Positions 18,155 to 27,164 of a stretch of DNA of 64,000 nt are shown here, one piece after another. Within the stretch, counting starts at the first letter, position 1. The number at the start of each line of letters is the position of its first letter. Source of the stretch: CAYPLH01 sp964411505 (GTDB taxonomy: Bacteria > Bacillota > Clostridia > CAYPLH01 > DUMO01); contig CAYPLH010000010.1 of assembly GCA_964411505.1 (NCBI GenBank), positions 27,570 through 91,569 of the forward strand. The letters run 5' to 3'. The notes under the pieces are model-generated. The model searched no databases, was not told where the DNA came from, and saw nothing but the letters and a program-made list of their open reading frames with translations. Both the position numbers and the translations under genes were made by a program.

Positions 18155-19426
18155 TCACTTATTTTTACTGATTGTCACACACACTTTTTTAAGCGTAATC
18201 AGTTTATACATTTCATATAGTGCATCAATCATTACAAGCATGGTAATAGCTGCAACAATATACCCTAAAGTGTCCTGCGGAGACACCCAGAAAATTTCCT
18301 TAAACGACAGACTGTATATATACCATTGATTTATTAGGTGGCATAGGCTTAGTACTCCTGCTACATACCAAAGTCTGCGATTCCATAAAATGCAAACCAT
18401 TAGAAAAATAAAAGCAGGAAAAAGATATCTTTCATGCATCCTTGTTCCAAACATAAATACTGCAAAGCTAATAAAATAACTAGTAAAATAAATCGCGTAC
18501 GCACTATGCCTGTTTCTGACTATTGCTAAAATCGATATTAATGCTGCAAACAAAAGTAAAATGATACTCCATTTTGCATAAGTCAATCCCAGAAATGGCA
18601 GGTTATCTGCTTGAATCTGACCGTTAACTAATGTCCAAAAATTAAAACCATTAGCTGTCGCATAAGGATAATCTCCCCCACTTGTAATGTAATGCTCTAT
18701 TACCCAAAACACTGATCGCCACGATGCAAATGGTAATGTAATCAATATATATGCGCTTATTCCCCCAACAAGTGTTAGAAGGACCTTTTTTAATGATAAG
18801 CGGTCAAAATACAGAATTAAGACAACCGGTGCCAATACCACACTCTGAGGCTTGGTTAAGACAGAAATTCCAAACAGAATAGCTGCAGCAACACTCCTTC
18901 TTGTGTTAAAACAATATATCACTGCTAGCAGCATAGTAGCTGGAATGGAATCGAACTGCCCCCATATAGAGGAGTTAAAAAAGACTGCAGGATTCATAGC
19001 ATAAACTATACCTAAAATGAAGCCCTCCTTATCTCTCCCATATTTTTTTCCTATTAGGTAAATCAGGTACCCTCCTAAAATATCAGATGCTACAGCCCAT
19101 GTCTTTATTAAAAATTCATGAGCTTCTATACTTATAGAGAAAATCCGAGCAATACAACCGGTCATCCAAAGAAAATACATATAAAAAGGTGCATACACTA
19201 CATGAAAATTATCATAAAAGTCAGTAAATCCTTTTCGGGCTAAAAGTGTACTCCATGCACGATACCCTCCCATATCAACCTTGTAGCTTGGTAAAAACGT
19301 CATAAGAAGTCTAAGTAGAACTACACCACCTAAAATGGTATATATGGTATTTGGAGAAATTTTCGTATCCCTATTATCGTTTTTCGACACTTTTTTTTGC
19401 ATCGCAGAAAGTCTATTAGTTAACAT
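18155..19426 (-). CDS. Gpi18-like GT-C mannosyltransferase
   Basis: This 423-residue polytopic protein resembles the COG5542/Gpi18-like mannosyltransferase family, which uses polyprenyl-phosphate sugars on the outer face. The features are MGGYRAW near the first loop, the FFNSSIWGQFDSIP motif, LTKPQ and the late RMHERYLFP motif, with about 10 hydrophobic helices. The ATG at 19426 has GGGGG 6 nt upstream. The TTG two codons earlier is too close to that site. It is 146 bp after the large membrane protein gene and 19 bp ahead of the FAD oxidoreductase gene. Mannose as donor is a family-based guess. Confidence 0.88.
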   Translation of the reverse strand: MLTNRLSAMQKKVSKNDNRDTKISPNTIYTILGGVVLLRLLMTFLPSYKVDMGGYRAWSTLLARKGFTDFYDNFHVVYAPFYMYFLWMTGCIARIFSISIEAHEFLIKTWAVASDILGGYLIYLIGKKYGRDKEGFILGIVYAMNPAVFFNSSIWGQFDSIPATMLLAVIYCFNTRRSVAAAILFGISVLTKPQSVVLAPVVLILYFDRLSLKKVLLTLVGGISAYILITLPFASWRSVFWVIEHYITSGGDYPYATANGFNFWTLVNGQIQADNLPFLGLTYAKWSIILLLFAALISILAIVRNRHSAYAIYFTSYFISFAVFMFGTRMHERYLFPAFIFLMVCILWNRRLWYVAGVLSLCHLINQWYIYSLSFKEIFWVSPQDTLGYIVAAITMLVMIDALYEMYKLITLKKVCVTISKNK

Positions 19427-19572
19427 AATCAACCCCCATGACTTTATATTTAATGTTGATTAATAGCACAACTAAATACTTAATTAATCCTCTAGAAATA
19501 GTGCATTATAGCGTTAGCCCTCTTTATAAAAAGGCACATGAATGTCAATTAATCAATGCTTATTTCTTTGTA

Positions 19573-21756
19573 CTACCAATCAGTCCTATAGATTGTATAA
19601 TTATTACTACCAGTATAAACTTTGGTAAAATGCTCATCTATCAATTTCTCATTCAACTTATAATCCTTACTTTTTCTGTTCTCATTTTCTACTACTATAT
19701 AACCTATATTATGTTTCTTAACTAACTTTTGTACTTGCTCAGCTTCTTCAGCTCCATAGATTTGGCGCACCACTTGTGCTCTTTCATCGGTATCATAACC
19801 AGCAGACCACGCATAATACGGCCACCCATAGAACAATTTTCGTCCCGCTAACAGAATTGGGTCAAGACTGTAATGATGCGTCAGAAATATCTTGTCTGCA
19901 TCAGTATTGCTAAGAACCCAAGTAAAAACCGGATGGTCAGTTTCGTATTTGAGCTGGTGTTTATCTAAATTAAAAAGTGTAATTATATCCACAACTCCGG
20001 TAATTGTCATAGCCATTATAAGCAATGAAGCTGTTAATATTGTAGCAAACTTGCGTGCTTTTAGTAAACTATCTATGAGACATGCTGCAATAATTCCCAA
20101 CAAAATAGTTGCAATTATTACATATTTATGATTGACAGTAATGTCTGGTGTCAGCTGAAGCGTTGATGCTAACAAAATCGGCGAGAAAAAAACTAATGTA
20201 AGAACGCTCCCTCCCTTGGGCAGTATAAAAAGTGTACTTAAAACTACGAAGGGTAAAATTCCAAGAAGTTCAACATAGAACTTAATAATCTCTAAAAGAT
20301 TATCGCTGCCTGATAAAAAACCAAGTGTCAGTTTAGGTTCTATTGCGGAATTCCCTAACCCTATAAAAAAAGTTGATTCAGCATAGGATAATACCACTGT
20401 AATCACAGCAATAATTAAAAATTCAAGCCTGTGTTTAGAACATGCTGCAATAACGATCAATATCCCAAGACATGCAATAACAACCGCGCCATTCCAGAAA
20501 CTTAAAAGACCTAACAAAATACCTGTAGCTATAGAACGCTGCAAATCTAAAGGGAGCCAGCTATCCGCTGTAAATGCAAACTCTTTGATCCAAAGCTTTG
20601 CTCTTTGATACAAACTTTGTACAGAGCAACTATTGATTCTTTTATGACAAACTGTCAAAAACCTGTTCTTTCCAAACATTCCGGTATTATAACATTTTTC
20701 TGCTAATTCTGTTGAATTTTCAGACTCGGTCATATAGGTCTCACTCTTGACAAAAGACTCTTTCATAGCTTTAGCTACTTGGGCAAGCATTTTTCGATAT
20801 AATGGAAGTATCGCAATCAAAATAAGAATGAGAATACCTAAAGCAAAGGGAAAATGTCTCTGGTTTACATATACCTTTTGAGCCCATAAACCCCAGTTTT
20901 CATGCAAAGTATTTCCAATGTGCTCCTCATTTTTAAGGATAGCTGATACCAATCCTCTCCAATTTTCAAATTGTCTCGAGAAGGTAAAAAAGGCAAAGGA
21001 ACTCCTGAAGAAAAAAAAGACTGAAGTTAATAATGCGGTGAGTTTTCTGTTAAAAAGCATCATGGTCAATGAATATAAAAGCATATGAAACGAAACTATT
21101 GATATTATACTCGGAAGGTTAAAAGCCCAGTCAAGTGGCATCCCAAGGTATTCTAGGTTTCCCACAAGAAACTGAAACATAAAGTGGTAGCGCATACCAC
21201 TCCCAGCAAAATGCGGGTATTCTGATGGAAAATTGGAACCTAACGAAAAGGAGCGGATTACCGAAAGGTGGGGACCAAAGTCACTGAATACTGAATAACC
21301 CACATACATTGTGTTACCTCTTATGATAAACGATCGAAACATAAAAAAAGACCATACTGCAGTGACCACAATGATAAAAACTAGCTCTATATAATTTTGT
21401 TTATTAAACTTTTGGAAACCAGTTTTTATTCTTGTGTAGATACCTATAAATACATGTTTATTTTTATTGACTCTATAAAATGCAATAAGTGAAAAAAGAA
21501 CAATTGAGACAATGTTACCAATAAGAAGTGGATACCGAGTGTTTTTAAATATGTACGCAGCAGTATAAGTAACCCATGTCATAATTAAGGTGCCTGTCAG
21601 AAAGGATCCTGGCAAAATTATCATCCATTTACCAAGCTCAACTCGATGTCCTGTAAGACAACGTACACGGTCAATATTCAAAATATAAGGCACTATTCTT
21701 TTAACTATGCTTGTACCAGTATACCAAGCTAAAACTATATACAAAACTGCAATCAT
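19573..21756 (-). CDS. Large polytopic GT-C-like membrane protein
   Basis: This 727-residue integral membrane protein has around a dozen hydrophobic helices and a C-terminal soluble tail. A first-loop region SDFGPHLSVIRSFSLGSN followed by FPSEYPHFAGSGMRYHF resembles the GT-C/DUF2298-type proteins that place an acidic residue in the first outer loop. The tail (GRKLFYGWPYYAWSAGYD, then NIGYIVVENE) resembles the ends of bacterial membrane glycosyltransferases. The exact family is not certain. The start follows GGAGG at 7 nt. It is 14 bp after the GT2 gene, so the two are surely co-transcribed. Confidence 0.75.
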   Translation of the reverse strand: MIAVLYIVLAWYTGTSIVKRIVPYILNIDRVRCLTGHRVELGKWMIILPGSFLTGTLIMTWVTYTAAYIFKNTRYPLLIGNIVSIVLFSLIAFYRVNKNKHVFIGIYTRIKTGFQKFNKQNYIELVFIIVVTAVWSFFMFRSFIIRGNTMYVGYSVFSDFGPHLSVIRSFSLGSNFPSEYPHFAGSGMRYHFMFQFLVGNLEYLGMPLDWAFNLPSIISIVSFHMLLYSLTMMLFNRKLTALLTSVFFFFRSSFAFFTFSRQFENWRGLVSAILKNEEHIGNTLHENWGLWAQKVYVNQRHFPFALGILILILIAILPLYRKMLAQVAKAMKESFVKSETYMTESENSTELAEKCYNTGMFGKNRFLTVCHKRINSCSVQSLYQRAKLWIKEFAFTADSWLPLDLQRSIATGILLGLLSFWNGAVVIACLGILIVIAACSKHRLEFLIIAVITVVLSYAESTFFIGLGNSAIEPKLTLGFLSGSDNLLEIIKFYVELLGILPFVVLSTLFILPKGGSVLTLVFFSPILLASTLQLTPDITVNHKYVIIATILLGIIAACLIDSLLKARKFATILTASLLIMAMTITGVVDIITLFNLDKHQLKYETDHPVFTWVLSNTDADKIFLTHHYSLDPILLAGRKLFYGWPYYAWSAGYDTDERAQVVRQIYGAEEAEQVQKLVKKHNIGYIVVENENRKSKDYKLNEKLIDEHFTKVYTGSNNYTIYRTDW

Positions 21757-21770
21757 GATCTTACCTCCGA

Positions 21771-22733
21771 TTATGGTTGATTGTACACTAGTTCGCTTTT
21801 AGAGTGCTTTTCTATTTTCTCAGCCACAATGTATCTAGGTCTTTGCTTTACCTCTTCATATATCTTTGCAACATAAGTTCCTATAATACCCAGACTTATC
21901 ATAAGTGTGCTGCCGATAATTAAAAGAAGTAAAATAACCGTTGTAAAACCACTGACCGCGATTCCTTTAAATTTCATATACAATGTCTGAATACCTAATA
22001 TGAATGAACCCGCAAGAAATAGTACACCTAAAAAAGTAACAATATAAAGAGGCAACGACGAAAAAGAAGTAATAGCATTCATTGCCAATTTAAAAAGTTT
22101 AAGAGCTGACCACTTAGATGAGCCATTAGTGCGCTCCTTAACAGCAAAAGGCACACTCGCTCTGTTAAATCCGGTCCAAGCTGACATTCCCCTGAAAAAA
22201 GTATTTCTTTCATTCATGTTCAATAGAGCATTTACTACTTTTTTATCAAGCAGCTTAAAATCCGATGCTTTGTCAATATCTATTCCTGACAGAACATGAA
22301 GCAGCTTATAAAACGAATTAGCTGATACTTTGCTTAAAAATCCTTCATGCCCTCTAGAGCTTTTCACACCCTCAACAACATCAAATCCATCATCTGACCA
22401 CAGCTTGAACATTTTTGGTATTATCTCAGGTGGATGCTGCAAGTCTGAATCCATAATTATGCATGCGTCACTTTTTACATTCTCCAATCCTGCAAACAAA
22501 GCTGCTTCCTTACCAAAATTTCTGCTGAAGCGCAAAGCCCTCAAGTTAGGAATGATATCCATCAGCCTGTTAATTTCACTCCATGTGTTGTCGTGCGATC
22601 CATCATCTATTAAAACAAACTCATACTCATACAAAGTTGTATCCATAACCTTTTTTATTGTATTCACATTTTCAAAAATACTCTCACCTTCGTTATATAC
22701 AGGTATAACTACGGATACCATCTTTTTATACAT
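21771..22733 (-). CDS. Glycosyltransferase family 2 (polyprenyl-phosphate sugar synthase type)
   Basis: This 320-residue GT2 enzyme of the GtrB/DPM1 kind should load a sugar onto polyprenyl phosphate. It shows VVIPVYNEGE, IDDGSHDNT, FSRNFGKEA and the DSDLQHPPE metal site, plus two C-terminal membrane helices (about 228-252 and 262-290). Its start has GGGGG 6 nt upstream. It sits between GtrA (17 bp upstream) and the polytopic protein (14 bp downstream), the classical synthase-flippase-transferase order. It is a paralogue of the protein at 12733-13695, and the two may load different sugars or act at different steps. Confidence 0.94.
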   Translation of the reverse strand: MYKKMVSVVIPVYNEGESIFENVNTIKKVMDTTLYEYEFVLIDDGSHDNTWSEINRLMDIIPNLRALRFSRNFGKEAALFAGLENVKSDACIIMDSDLQHPPEIIPKMFKLWSDDGFDVVEGVKSSRGHEGFLSKVSANSFYKLLHVLSGIDIDKASDFKLLDKKVVNALLNMNERNTFFRGMSAWTGFNRASVPFAVKERTNGSSKWSALKLFKLAMNAITSFSSLPLYIVTFLGVLFLAGSFILGIQTLYMKFKGIAVSGFTTVILLLLIIGSTLMISLGIIGTYVAKIYEEVKQRPRYIVAEKIEKHSKSELVYNQP

Positions 22734-22750
22734 TGCAATCCCCCAAACAT

Positions 22751-23185
22751 TTAGCGGTAAATAATCTTTTTATAAATAATAAAATTCCAGGAGACAACAG
22801 CTCCCATAACAAATACTTTTGAAACTTGTGGAGAAATTCCTACAGCATCTGAAAATAAATACATGAGCACATTTGTTGCTAACATATTATACAAAAACAA
22901 AAAGCCATACATAACTAACTGCTTTTTTAAATCAACTTTTGATTTAAAAGACCAATATCTGTTAAGAATAAAATTGAAACAAAAAATTACTATATATGCT
23001 ATAGTGTTTGAAGTTATATACCACAACCCCAAAACCTTATAAAGTAAAGTAAAAATAGAGTATTCAAGACTAAAGGACAAAATACCCGTAATTACGTACC
23101 TTTTAAACTGTCCAATAGTCTTTTCATTAAAGTAATCTTTAAAAAAGCGTGTTTCTCCAAACTTCGCCATAACTCTCTTAACCAT
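22751..23185 (-). CDS. GtrA family membrane protein
   Basis: This 144-residue GtrA-family protein has four membrane helices (about residues 22-44, 52-70, 82-104 and 110-132 in this frame) and the FNFILNRYWSFKSK loop typical of the family, which is thought to flip polyprenyl-phosphate sugars. I chose ATG 23185, with TGGGTG 6 nt upstream, over ATG 23206, which has no ribosome site. It heads the 23.2-14.0 kb minus-strand glycan run, directly ahead of a GT2 synthase. It is about the usual family length. Confidence 0.9.
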   Translation of the reverse strand: MVKRVMAKFGETRFFKDYFNEKTIGQFKRYVITGILSFSLEYSIFTLLYKVLGLWYITSNTIAYIVIFCFNFILNRYWSFKSKVDLKKQLVMYGFLFLYNMLATNVLMYLFSDAVGISPQVSKVFVMGAVVSWNFIIYKKIIYR

Positions 23186-23309
23186 TATTTTCACCCACAA
23201 AAACATATACTTTTAAAACCAAATTAAAACCATTATATCATGGATTTTAAAAAAGTTATAGCAACAGAAAAAGGCTAATAATTTGGGAAAACTCAAAACG
23301 TATTTTTGA

Positions 23310-23338
23310 TTGTTTTTAGATAAAAAATAAAATATAAT
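23310..23338 (+). promoter_or_regulatory. Predicted sigma-A promoter for PHP gene
   Basis: TTGTTT (23310-23315) and TATAAT (23333-23338) are separated by 17 bp, placed 29 bp before the ATG at 23367. The -35 box is imperfect. Confidence 0.5.
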
Positions 23339-23366
23339 GCTATTACTAAGTCTTTGGAGGAAAATT

Positions 23367-24197
23367 ATGCAAAAAAGCAACATAGTAAAAGTAGATCTAC
23401 ACGTTCATACAACAGCCTCGGACGGTACCTGGACACCTTATGAACTTGTTAATGAAATTATTAAAAATAGTATTGATATGTTTGCAGTGACAGACCATGA
23501 TACTACCGAAAATGTCAATAAAACAAGAAAGATTGCAGAAAGCAAATCCTTAAAATTTATCAATGGCGTTGAAATAACTTCAACCTGGGGAGATATTACG
23601 CCTCATATCTTAGGATACAAGATTGATATAGATAATCAAAATCTTCAGGCTTTACTTAAAAAAAATATGCAGCTGCTTGAAAAAAAAGATGAGGAAAGCA
23701 TACAATATCTTGAAGCTAAAGGATTCAATGTATCTTACAAGGAATACGAGAAATATATTGATAATCCTACAAGTGGTGGCTGGAAAGCCTTCAATTATGC
23801 AAAGGATAAAAATCTCTGCAAAAATCACATTGAGTTTTTCAATTTGTTTGATAATGATAATGTTTTTAGTAAAATATATTACTGTTCATCTCAAGAAGCA
23901 ATAAGAGCTATAATTAATGCAGGAGGAATACCTATTTTAGCACACCCTGGTGTTTACTTTTATGGAGATGACTACAAAGGTGTTATCCAAGACATGATTG
24001 ATCAAGGTGTATGTGGTATAGAGTGCTACCATCCCGATAATAGCAAGGAAGTTACCGATTACAGCATTAAAGCGTGCACAGATAGATACTTACTAATAAC
24101 AGGAGGATCGGACTGTCATGGTGATTTTGTTGTCAACCGCAAGCTCGGACAGCCGCCTCTTACTCTAGAAATGCTGAATCTTTCCGGACTGCTTTAA
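23367..24197 (+). CDS. PHP domain phosphoesterase (TrpH/RNase AM-like)
   Basis: This 276-residue protein of the PHP family hydrolyses phosphoesters in the cytoplasm. Members like TrpH/YciV act on 3',5'-nucleoside bisphosphates or RNA 5' ends. Metal ligands are visible in DLHVHTTASDGTW (start), TDHDT, GVEIT, LAHPGVY and GGSDCHGD. The length and motif order fit this family. ATG 23367 follows GGAGG at 6 nt. It appears monocistronic, with its own promoter and a family B repeat arm right after the gene. A second, unrelated-looking PHP protein is encoded at 51181-52545. Confidence 0.88.
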   Translation: MQKSNIVKVDLHVHTTASDGTWTPYELVNEIIKNSIDMFAVTDHDTTENVNKTRKIAESKSLKFINGVEITSTWGDITPHILGYKIDIDNQNLQALLKKNMQLLEKKDEESIQYLEAKGFNVSYKEYEKYIDNPTSGGWKAFNYAKDKNLCKNHIEFFNLFDNDNVFSKIYYCSSQEAIRAIINAGGIPILAHPGVYFYGDDYKGVIQDMIDQGVCGIECYHPDNSKEVTDYSIKACTDRYLLITGGSDCHGDFVVNRKLGQPPLTLEMLNLSGLL

Positions 24198-24236
24198 TTT
24201 GGATGATCTGCTTTATCGCATTATAAGGCATAATAA

Positions 24237-24280
24237 GTGTGTAGCAAAAGAACAATTCGCTTTTTTGTCAAATACAAGAT
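24237..24280. repeat. Family B repeat, single arm
   Basis: GTGTGTAGCAAAAGAACAAT at 24237-24256, followed by TCGCTTTTTTGTC, matches the left arm of the family B element at 13733-13779. The right arm and core are not seen here. Confidence 0.55.
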
Positions 24281-24301
24281 AAAGTTTATTTTAAAAAACA
24301 C

Positions 24302-24330
24302 TTTACAAGCAAAATCGCAGAATCTATAAT
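24302..24330 (+). promoter_or_regulatory. Predicted sigma-A promoter for RuBisCO-like gene
   Basis: TTTACA (24302-24307) and a perfect TATAAT (24325-24330) are 17 bp apart, 55 bp before the start codon at 24386. Confidence 0.65.
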
Positions 24331-24385
24331 TATATGGAACATTAAAGGTGTATCAAGCTTTTTATATAGAAGGAGAGTCTTATTT

Positions 24386-25540
24386 ATGAATATTAGAGAT
24401 TTTAAGGGGACTGATATTGAGTTATCCGGAGAACGGTTTAGCGTAACCTATAAAATATATGGGGAAGAGGAGGATTCACTTAAAACAGCACAAGAAATTT
24501 GCCTTGCTGACACAATAGATTTTCCGGATGAACTTTTACCTGACGGAGTTATTAATTCGCAAATCAAAGGTAAAATTGAATCCATCGAATCCTTTGAAAG
24601 TGAAGTGTTTAATGCTGTTATAAGCTATGCCATAGAAACTGCAGAAGGTGAATTAACACAGCTTCTAAATGTTATATTTGGTAATACCAGCATGAAACCT
24701 GGGATACAGGTATTGAATATAGAACTACCAGAATCACTTCTGAGCCTTTACAACGGTCCTAGATACGGAATCAATGGAATCAGGGAAGCTTTAAGCTTAT
24801 CCAAACGTCCTCTTCTATCAGCCTCACTAAAACCTGTAGGATTGACCCCGAAAGAACTATCAAAACTCGCTTATGAGCTTGCTTTAGGCGGCATTGATAT
24901 AGTTATGGATAATCACGGACTTGCAGACCAGTCCTTTGCACCTTTTGATGAAAGAGTTGCACTTTGTAGTGAAGCAGTTCAAAAAGCTAATTCAATCACA
25001 GGGTTCAAAAGTATATATGTACCTAATATTACCGCACCCTATGATGATATTTTTACAAGAGCTGAAATGGCTAAGAAAGCTAATGCCGGGGCACTTCTTA
25101 TAGCGCCCGGATTAACCGGTCTAGATACAATGCGCAGTATTGCCGATGACATAAGTGTTGCTCTTCCTATAATAAGTCACCCTTCCTTTTATGGAAGCTT
25201 CATAGTGGGTCCCGATGGCATATCCCATGGTGTAATATTAGGACAACTCATGCGTTTAGCAGGTGCAGACGTGACAATATTCCCCAATTATATAAATAAC
25301 TTTTTTATTAATAAAAAAGAATGTTTAGATATAGTTGGCAACGCTGTTAATCCAATAGGACACTTAAAAAGTATTTTCCCGTGTCCCATGAGTGGTGTTA
25401 ACCTGAAAAATATCGCTGAAATGCTTAAGACCTATGGCAATGATACAATAATCATTGTTGATGAAGACTTGTATAAGTCCGACATTAAAGATATCTGCCA
25501 CCAGTACAGAAAAATTGTTGAGAACGCGCATATGCTTTGA
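24386..25540 (+). CDS. RuBisCO-like protein with degenerate active site
   Basis: This 384-residue protein has the RuBisCO large-subunit fold signature but is not a carboxylase. The lysine of the first active-site strand is kept (SLKP, K149). The carbamylated-lysine motif KDDE is replaced by MDNH (M174-H177) in GGIDIVMDNHG. The loop-6 lysine region reads IFPNYINNF, and the C-terminal glycine phosphate loops read PMSGVNL and VDEDLY instead of SGG and GGG. The SHPSFYGSF segment corresponds to the HPAMAG-type region of RuBisCO-like proteins. Known relatives act as enolases in methionine salvage, isomerases, or in apionate breakdown. The lost lysine and glycines argue against all bisphosphate chemistry. 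The gene appears monocistronic. Confidence 0.88.
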   Translation: MNIRDFKGTDIELSGERFSVTYKIYGEEEDSLKTAQEICLADTIDFPDELLPDGVINSQIKGKIESIESFESEVFNAVISYAIETAEGELTQLLNVIFGNTSMKPGIQVLNIELPESLLSLYNGPRYGINGIREALSLSKRPLLSASLKPVGLTPKELSKLAYELALGGIDIVMDNHGLADQSFAPFDERVALCSEAVQKANSITGFKSIYVPNITAPYDDIFTRAEMAKKANAGALLIAPGLTGLDTMRSIADDISVALPIISHPSFYGSFIVGPDGISHGVILGQLMRLAGADVTIFPNYINNFFINKKECLDIVGNAVNPIGHLKSIFPCPMSGVNLKNIAEMLKTYGNDTIIIVDEDLYKSDIKDICHQYRKIVENAHML

Positions 25541-25588
25541 TTTAAATGTAGCCAGATGCTTAGGGAACCATGCATTACAATGCATTAC

Positions 25589-25761
25589 TATATGCAATAT
25601 CTTTAATTCTTGTAATATGACCTTTGGAAGGTAGCAGCGCAGTTCTGATGCTTTTCAAAGTTGCTTTTCCTCTTCTAGGCAGGCAGCGAGCCTAAGGCAG
25701 TAGCACGGTTCTATTGCTTTGGGAAGGGCAAAATACTAGAATTATTACATTGCATATATTA
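25589..25761. repeat. Imperfect inverted-repeat element (family E)
   Basis: The ends of this 173-bp intergenic segment match each other inversely: TATATGCAAT at the left end recurs as ATTGCATATA at the right, and AATTCT/GTA/CC continue in register for about 38 bp with mismatches. Inside are two related direct repeats of about 26 bp (around 25629 and 25696) with the pattern AGGYAGYAGCRCRGTTCT. It contains no gene. Confidence 0.45.
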
Positions 25762-25763
25762 TA

Positions 25764-25799
25764 CCAAAAGGCAGCAGGGTAATACCTGCTGCCTTTTGG
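25764..25799. terminator. Strong intrinsic terminator
   Basis: CCAAAAGGCAGCAGG (25764-25778) pairs perfectly with 25785-25799 around a 6-nt loop and is followed on the plus strand by TTGCTTTTT. It lies between the RuBisCO-like gene and the convergent asd gene and could serve both. Confidence 0.85.
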
Positions 25800-25827
25800 T
25801 TGCTTTTTAAATACTATATTAATCATC

Positions 25828-26913
25828 TTATTTTTTTTGTATATACCCTTCAGCTACTAAAAGCTCTGCAGTGAGCACCGCACCGCCCGCTGCACCACGT
25901 AGTGTATTATGAGACAGGCATACAAACTTATAATCAAAAAGATTGTCTTCTCTCAGCCGTCCTATTGTAATACCCATACCCCTTTCAAAATCCCTGTCAA
26001 GCTTTGTTTGAGGTCTGTTTTCTTCATGAAAGTATTTTAAAAACGGCTTTGGTGCACTTGGAAGAGATAGCTTCTGCGGCTTCCCTTCAAAATTCTCCCA
26101 AGCTGCTAATATTTCGCTCTCTGATGGCTTCTTTTCAAACTTTATGGAAACTGCCGCCAAATGTCCGTCTGCTACAGGCACTCTTATACACTGTGCTGAT
26201 ATCACAGGCTTACCGGCATTTACTATACCATCAGCTGACACACTTCCCCATATTTTCAAAGGCTCTTTCTCGCTCTTTTCTTCTTCACCACCTATGAAGG
26301 GAATAACATTATCCACTATCTCCGGCCAGCTTTCAAAGGTCTTACTAGCACCTGAAATCGCCTGATAAGTGCATGTCAGAATATTTAGAGGATCATATTC
26401 CATTAGCGGAGTCACAGCCGGAACATAGCTTTGAATTGAACAATTCGGTTTGACTGCTATGAAACCTTTTTTTGTGCCTAAACGCTTCTTCTGAATTTCA
26501 ATAATGTCAAGATGCGCGGGATTTATTTCCGGTATTACCATGGGAACATCCAATGTCCACCTATGAGCGGAATTATTTGAAACCACAGGAGTTTCAGTCT
26601 TTGCATAAGCTTCTTCAAGCTTCTTTACTTCCTCTTTATCCATTTCAACTGCACAAAACACAAAATCAACCTTGCTGCTTATTTTCTCAACCTCATTTGC
26701 ATTGTCAACAATAAGATTGCCGATATACTCAGGTACCGGAATGCTCTGTGACCAGCGTCCTTTGACTACTTCACTATACTTTTTTCCAGCTGACCTTTCA
26801 CTGGCTGCAACACATACCACATCAAACCACGGATGGTCATGAAGTAATGAAATAAATCGCTGCCCCACCATTCCTGTTGCACCTATAATGCCCACTTTAA
26901 GTTTATTTTCCAT
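25828..26913 (-). CDS. asd: Aspartate-semialdehyde dehydrogenase
   Basis: This 361-residue enzyme reduces aspartyl phosphate to aspartate semialdehyde with NADPH, at the branch point to lysine, threonine, methionine and diaminopimelate. It shows the GATGMVGQRF nucleotide loop, the catalytic cysteine in KPNCSIQS and the HTLRGAAGG C-terminal region. It is of the longer archaeal/fungal-like ASADH type rather than the shorter usual bacterial form. The start follows GGGAGG at 10 nt. It is probably monocistronic, 251 bp downstream of proA, with the hairpin at 25764-25799 as terminator. Confidence 0.96.
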   Translation of the reverse strand: MENKLKVGIIGATGMVGQRFISLLHDHPWFDVVCVAASERSAGKKYSEVVKGRWSQSIPVPEYIGNLIVDNANEVEKISSKVDFVFCAVEMDKEEVKKLEEAYAKTETPVVSNNSAHRWTLDVPMVIPEINPAHLDIIEIQKKRLGTKKGFIAVKPNCSIQSYVPAVTPLMEYDPLNILTCTYQAISGASKTFESWPEIVDNVIPFIGGEEEKSEKEPLKIWGSVSADGIVNAGKPVISAQCIRVPVADGHLAAVSIKFEKKPSESEILAAWENFEGKPQKLSLPSAPKPFLKYFHEENRPQTKLDRDFERGMGITIGRLREDNLFDYKFVCLSHNTLRGAAGGAVLTAELLVAEGYIQKK

Positions 26914-27164
26914 TTTTATTCGCCCTCCCGATCACACAATTGGCTGAAATAATCAACCTTATATTAATTGCTATCTAAACCCCAAATTATACGCTTATTA
27001 TATGCTTTTTATTCTTTATATGTCATATTCAATTTGCATAGACTCACAGGGTTTGTTTCTGTACCACGGACATATGTCCATAGCATAAGTAATTTTACCA
27101 CACCATATTCAAAAGTTCAATAACAATTTAAACCTGTCAATTGGGTTTTCAAGCAAGAGTTTGT

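Noticed and set aside
24386..25540. Functional RuBisCO carboxylase
   Set aside because: The carbamylated lysine and the phosphate-binding glycines are replaced, and no phosphoribulokinase gene is nearby.
27068..27085. GGACATATGTCC palindrome between proA and asd as an operator
   Set aside because: It is a single 12-bp palindrome without a second copy or a promoter nearby, so there is not enough support for a regulatory call.
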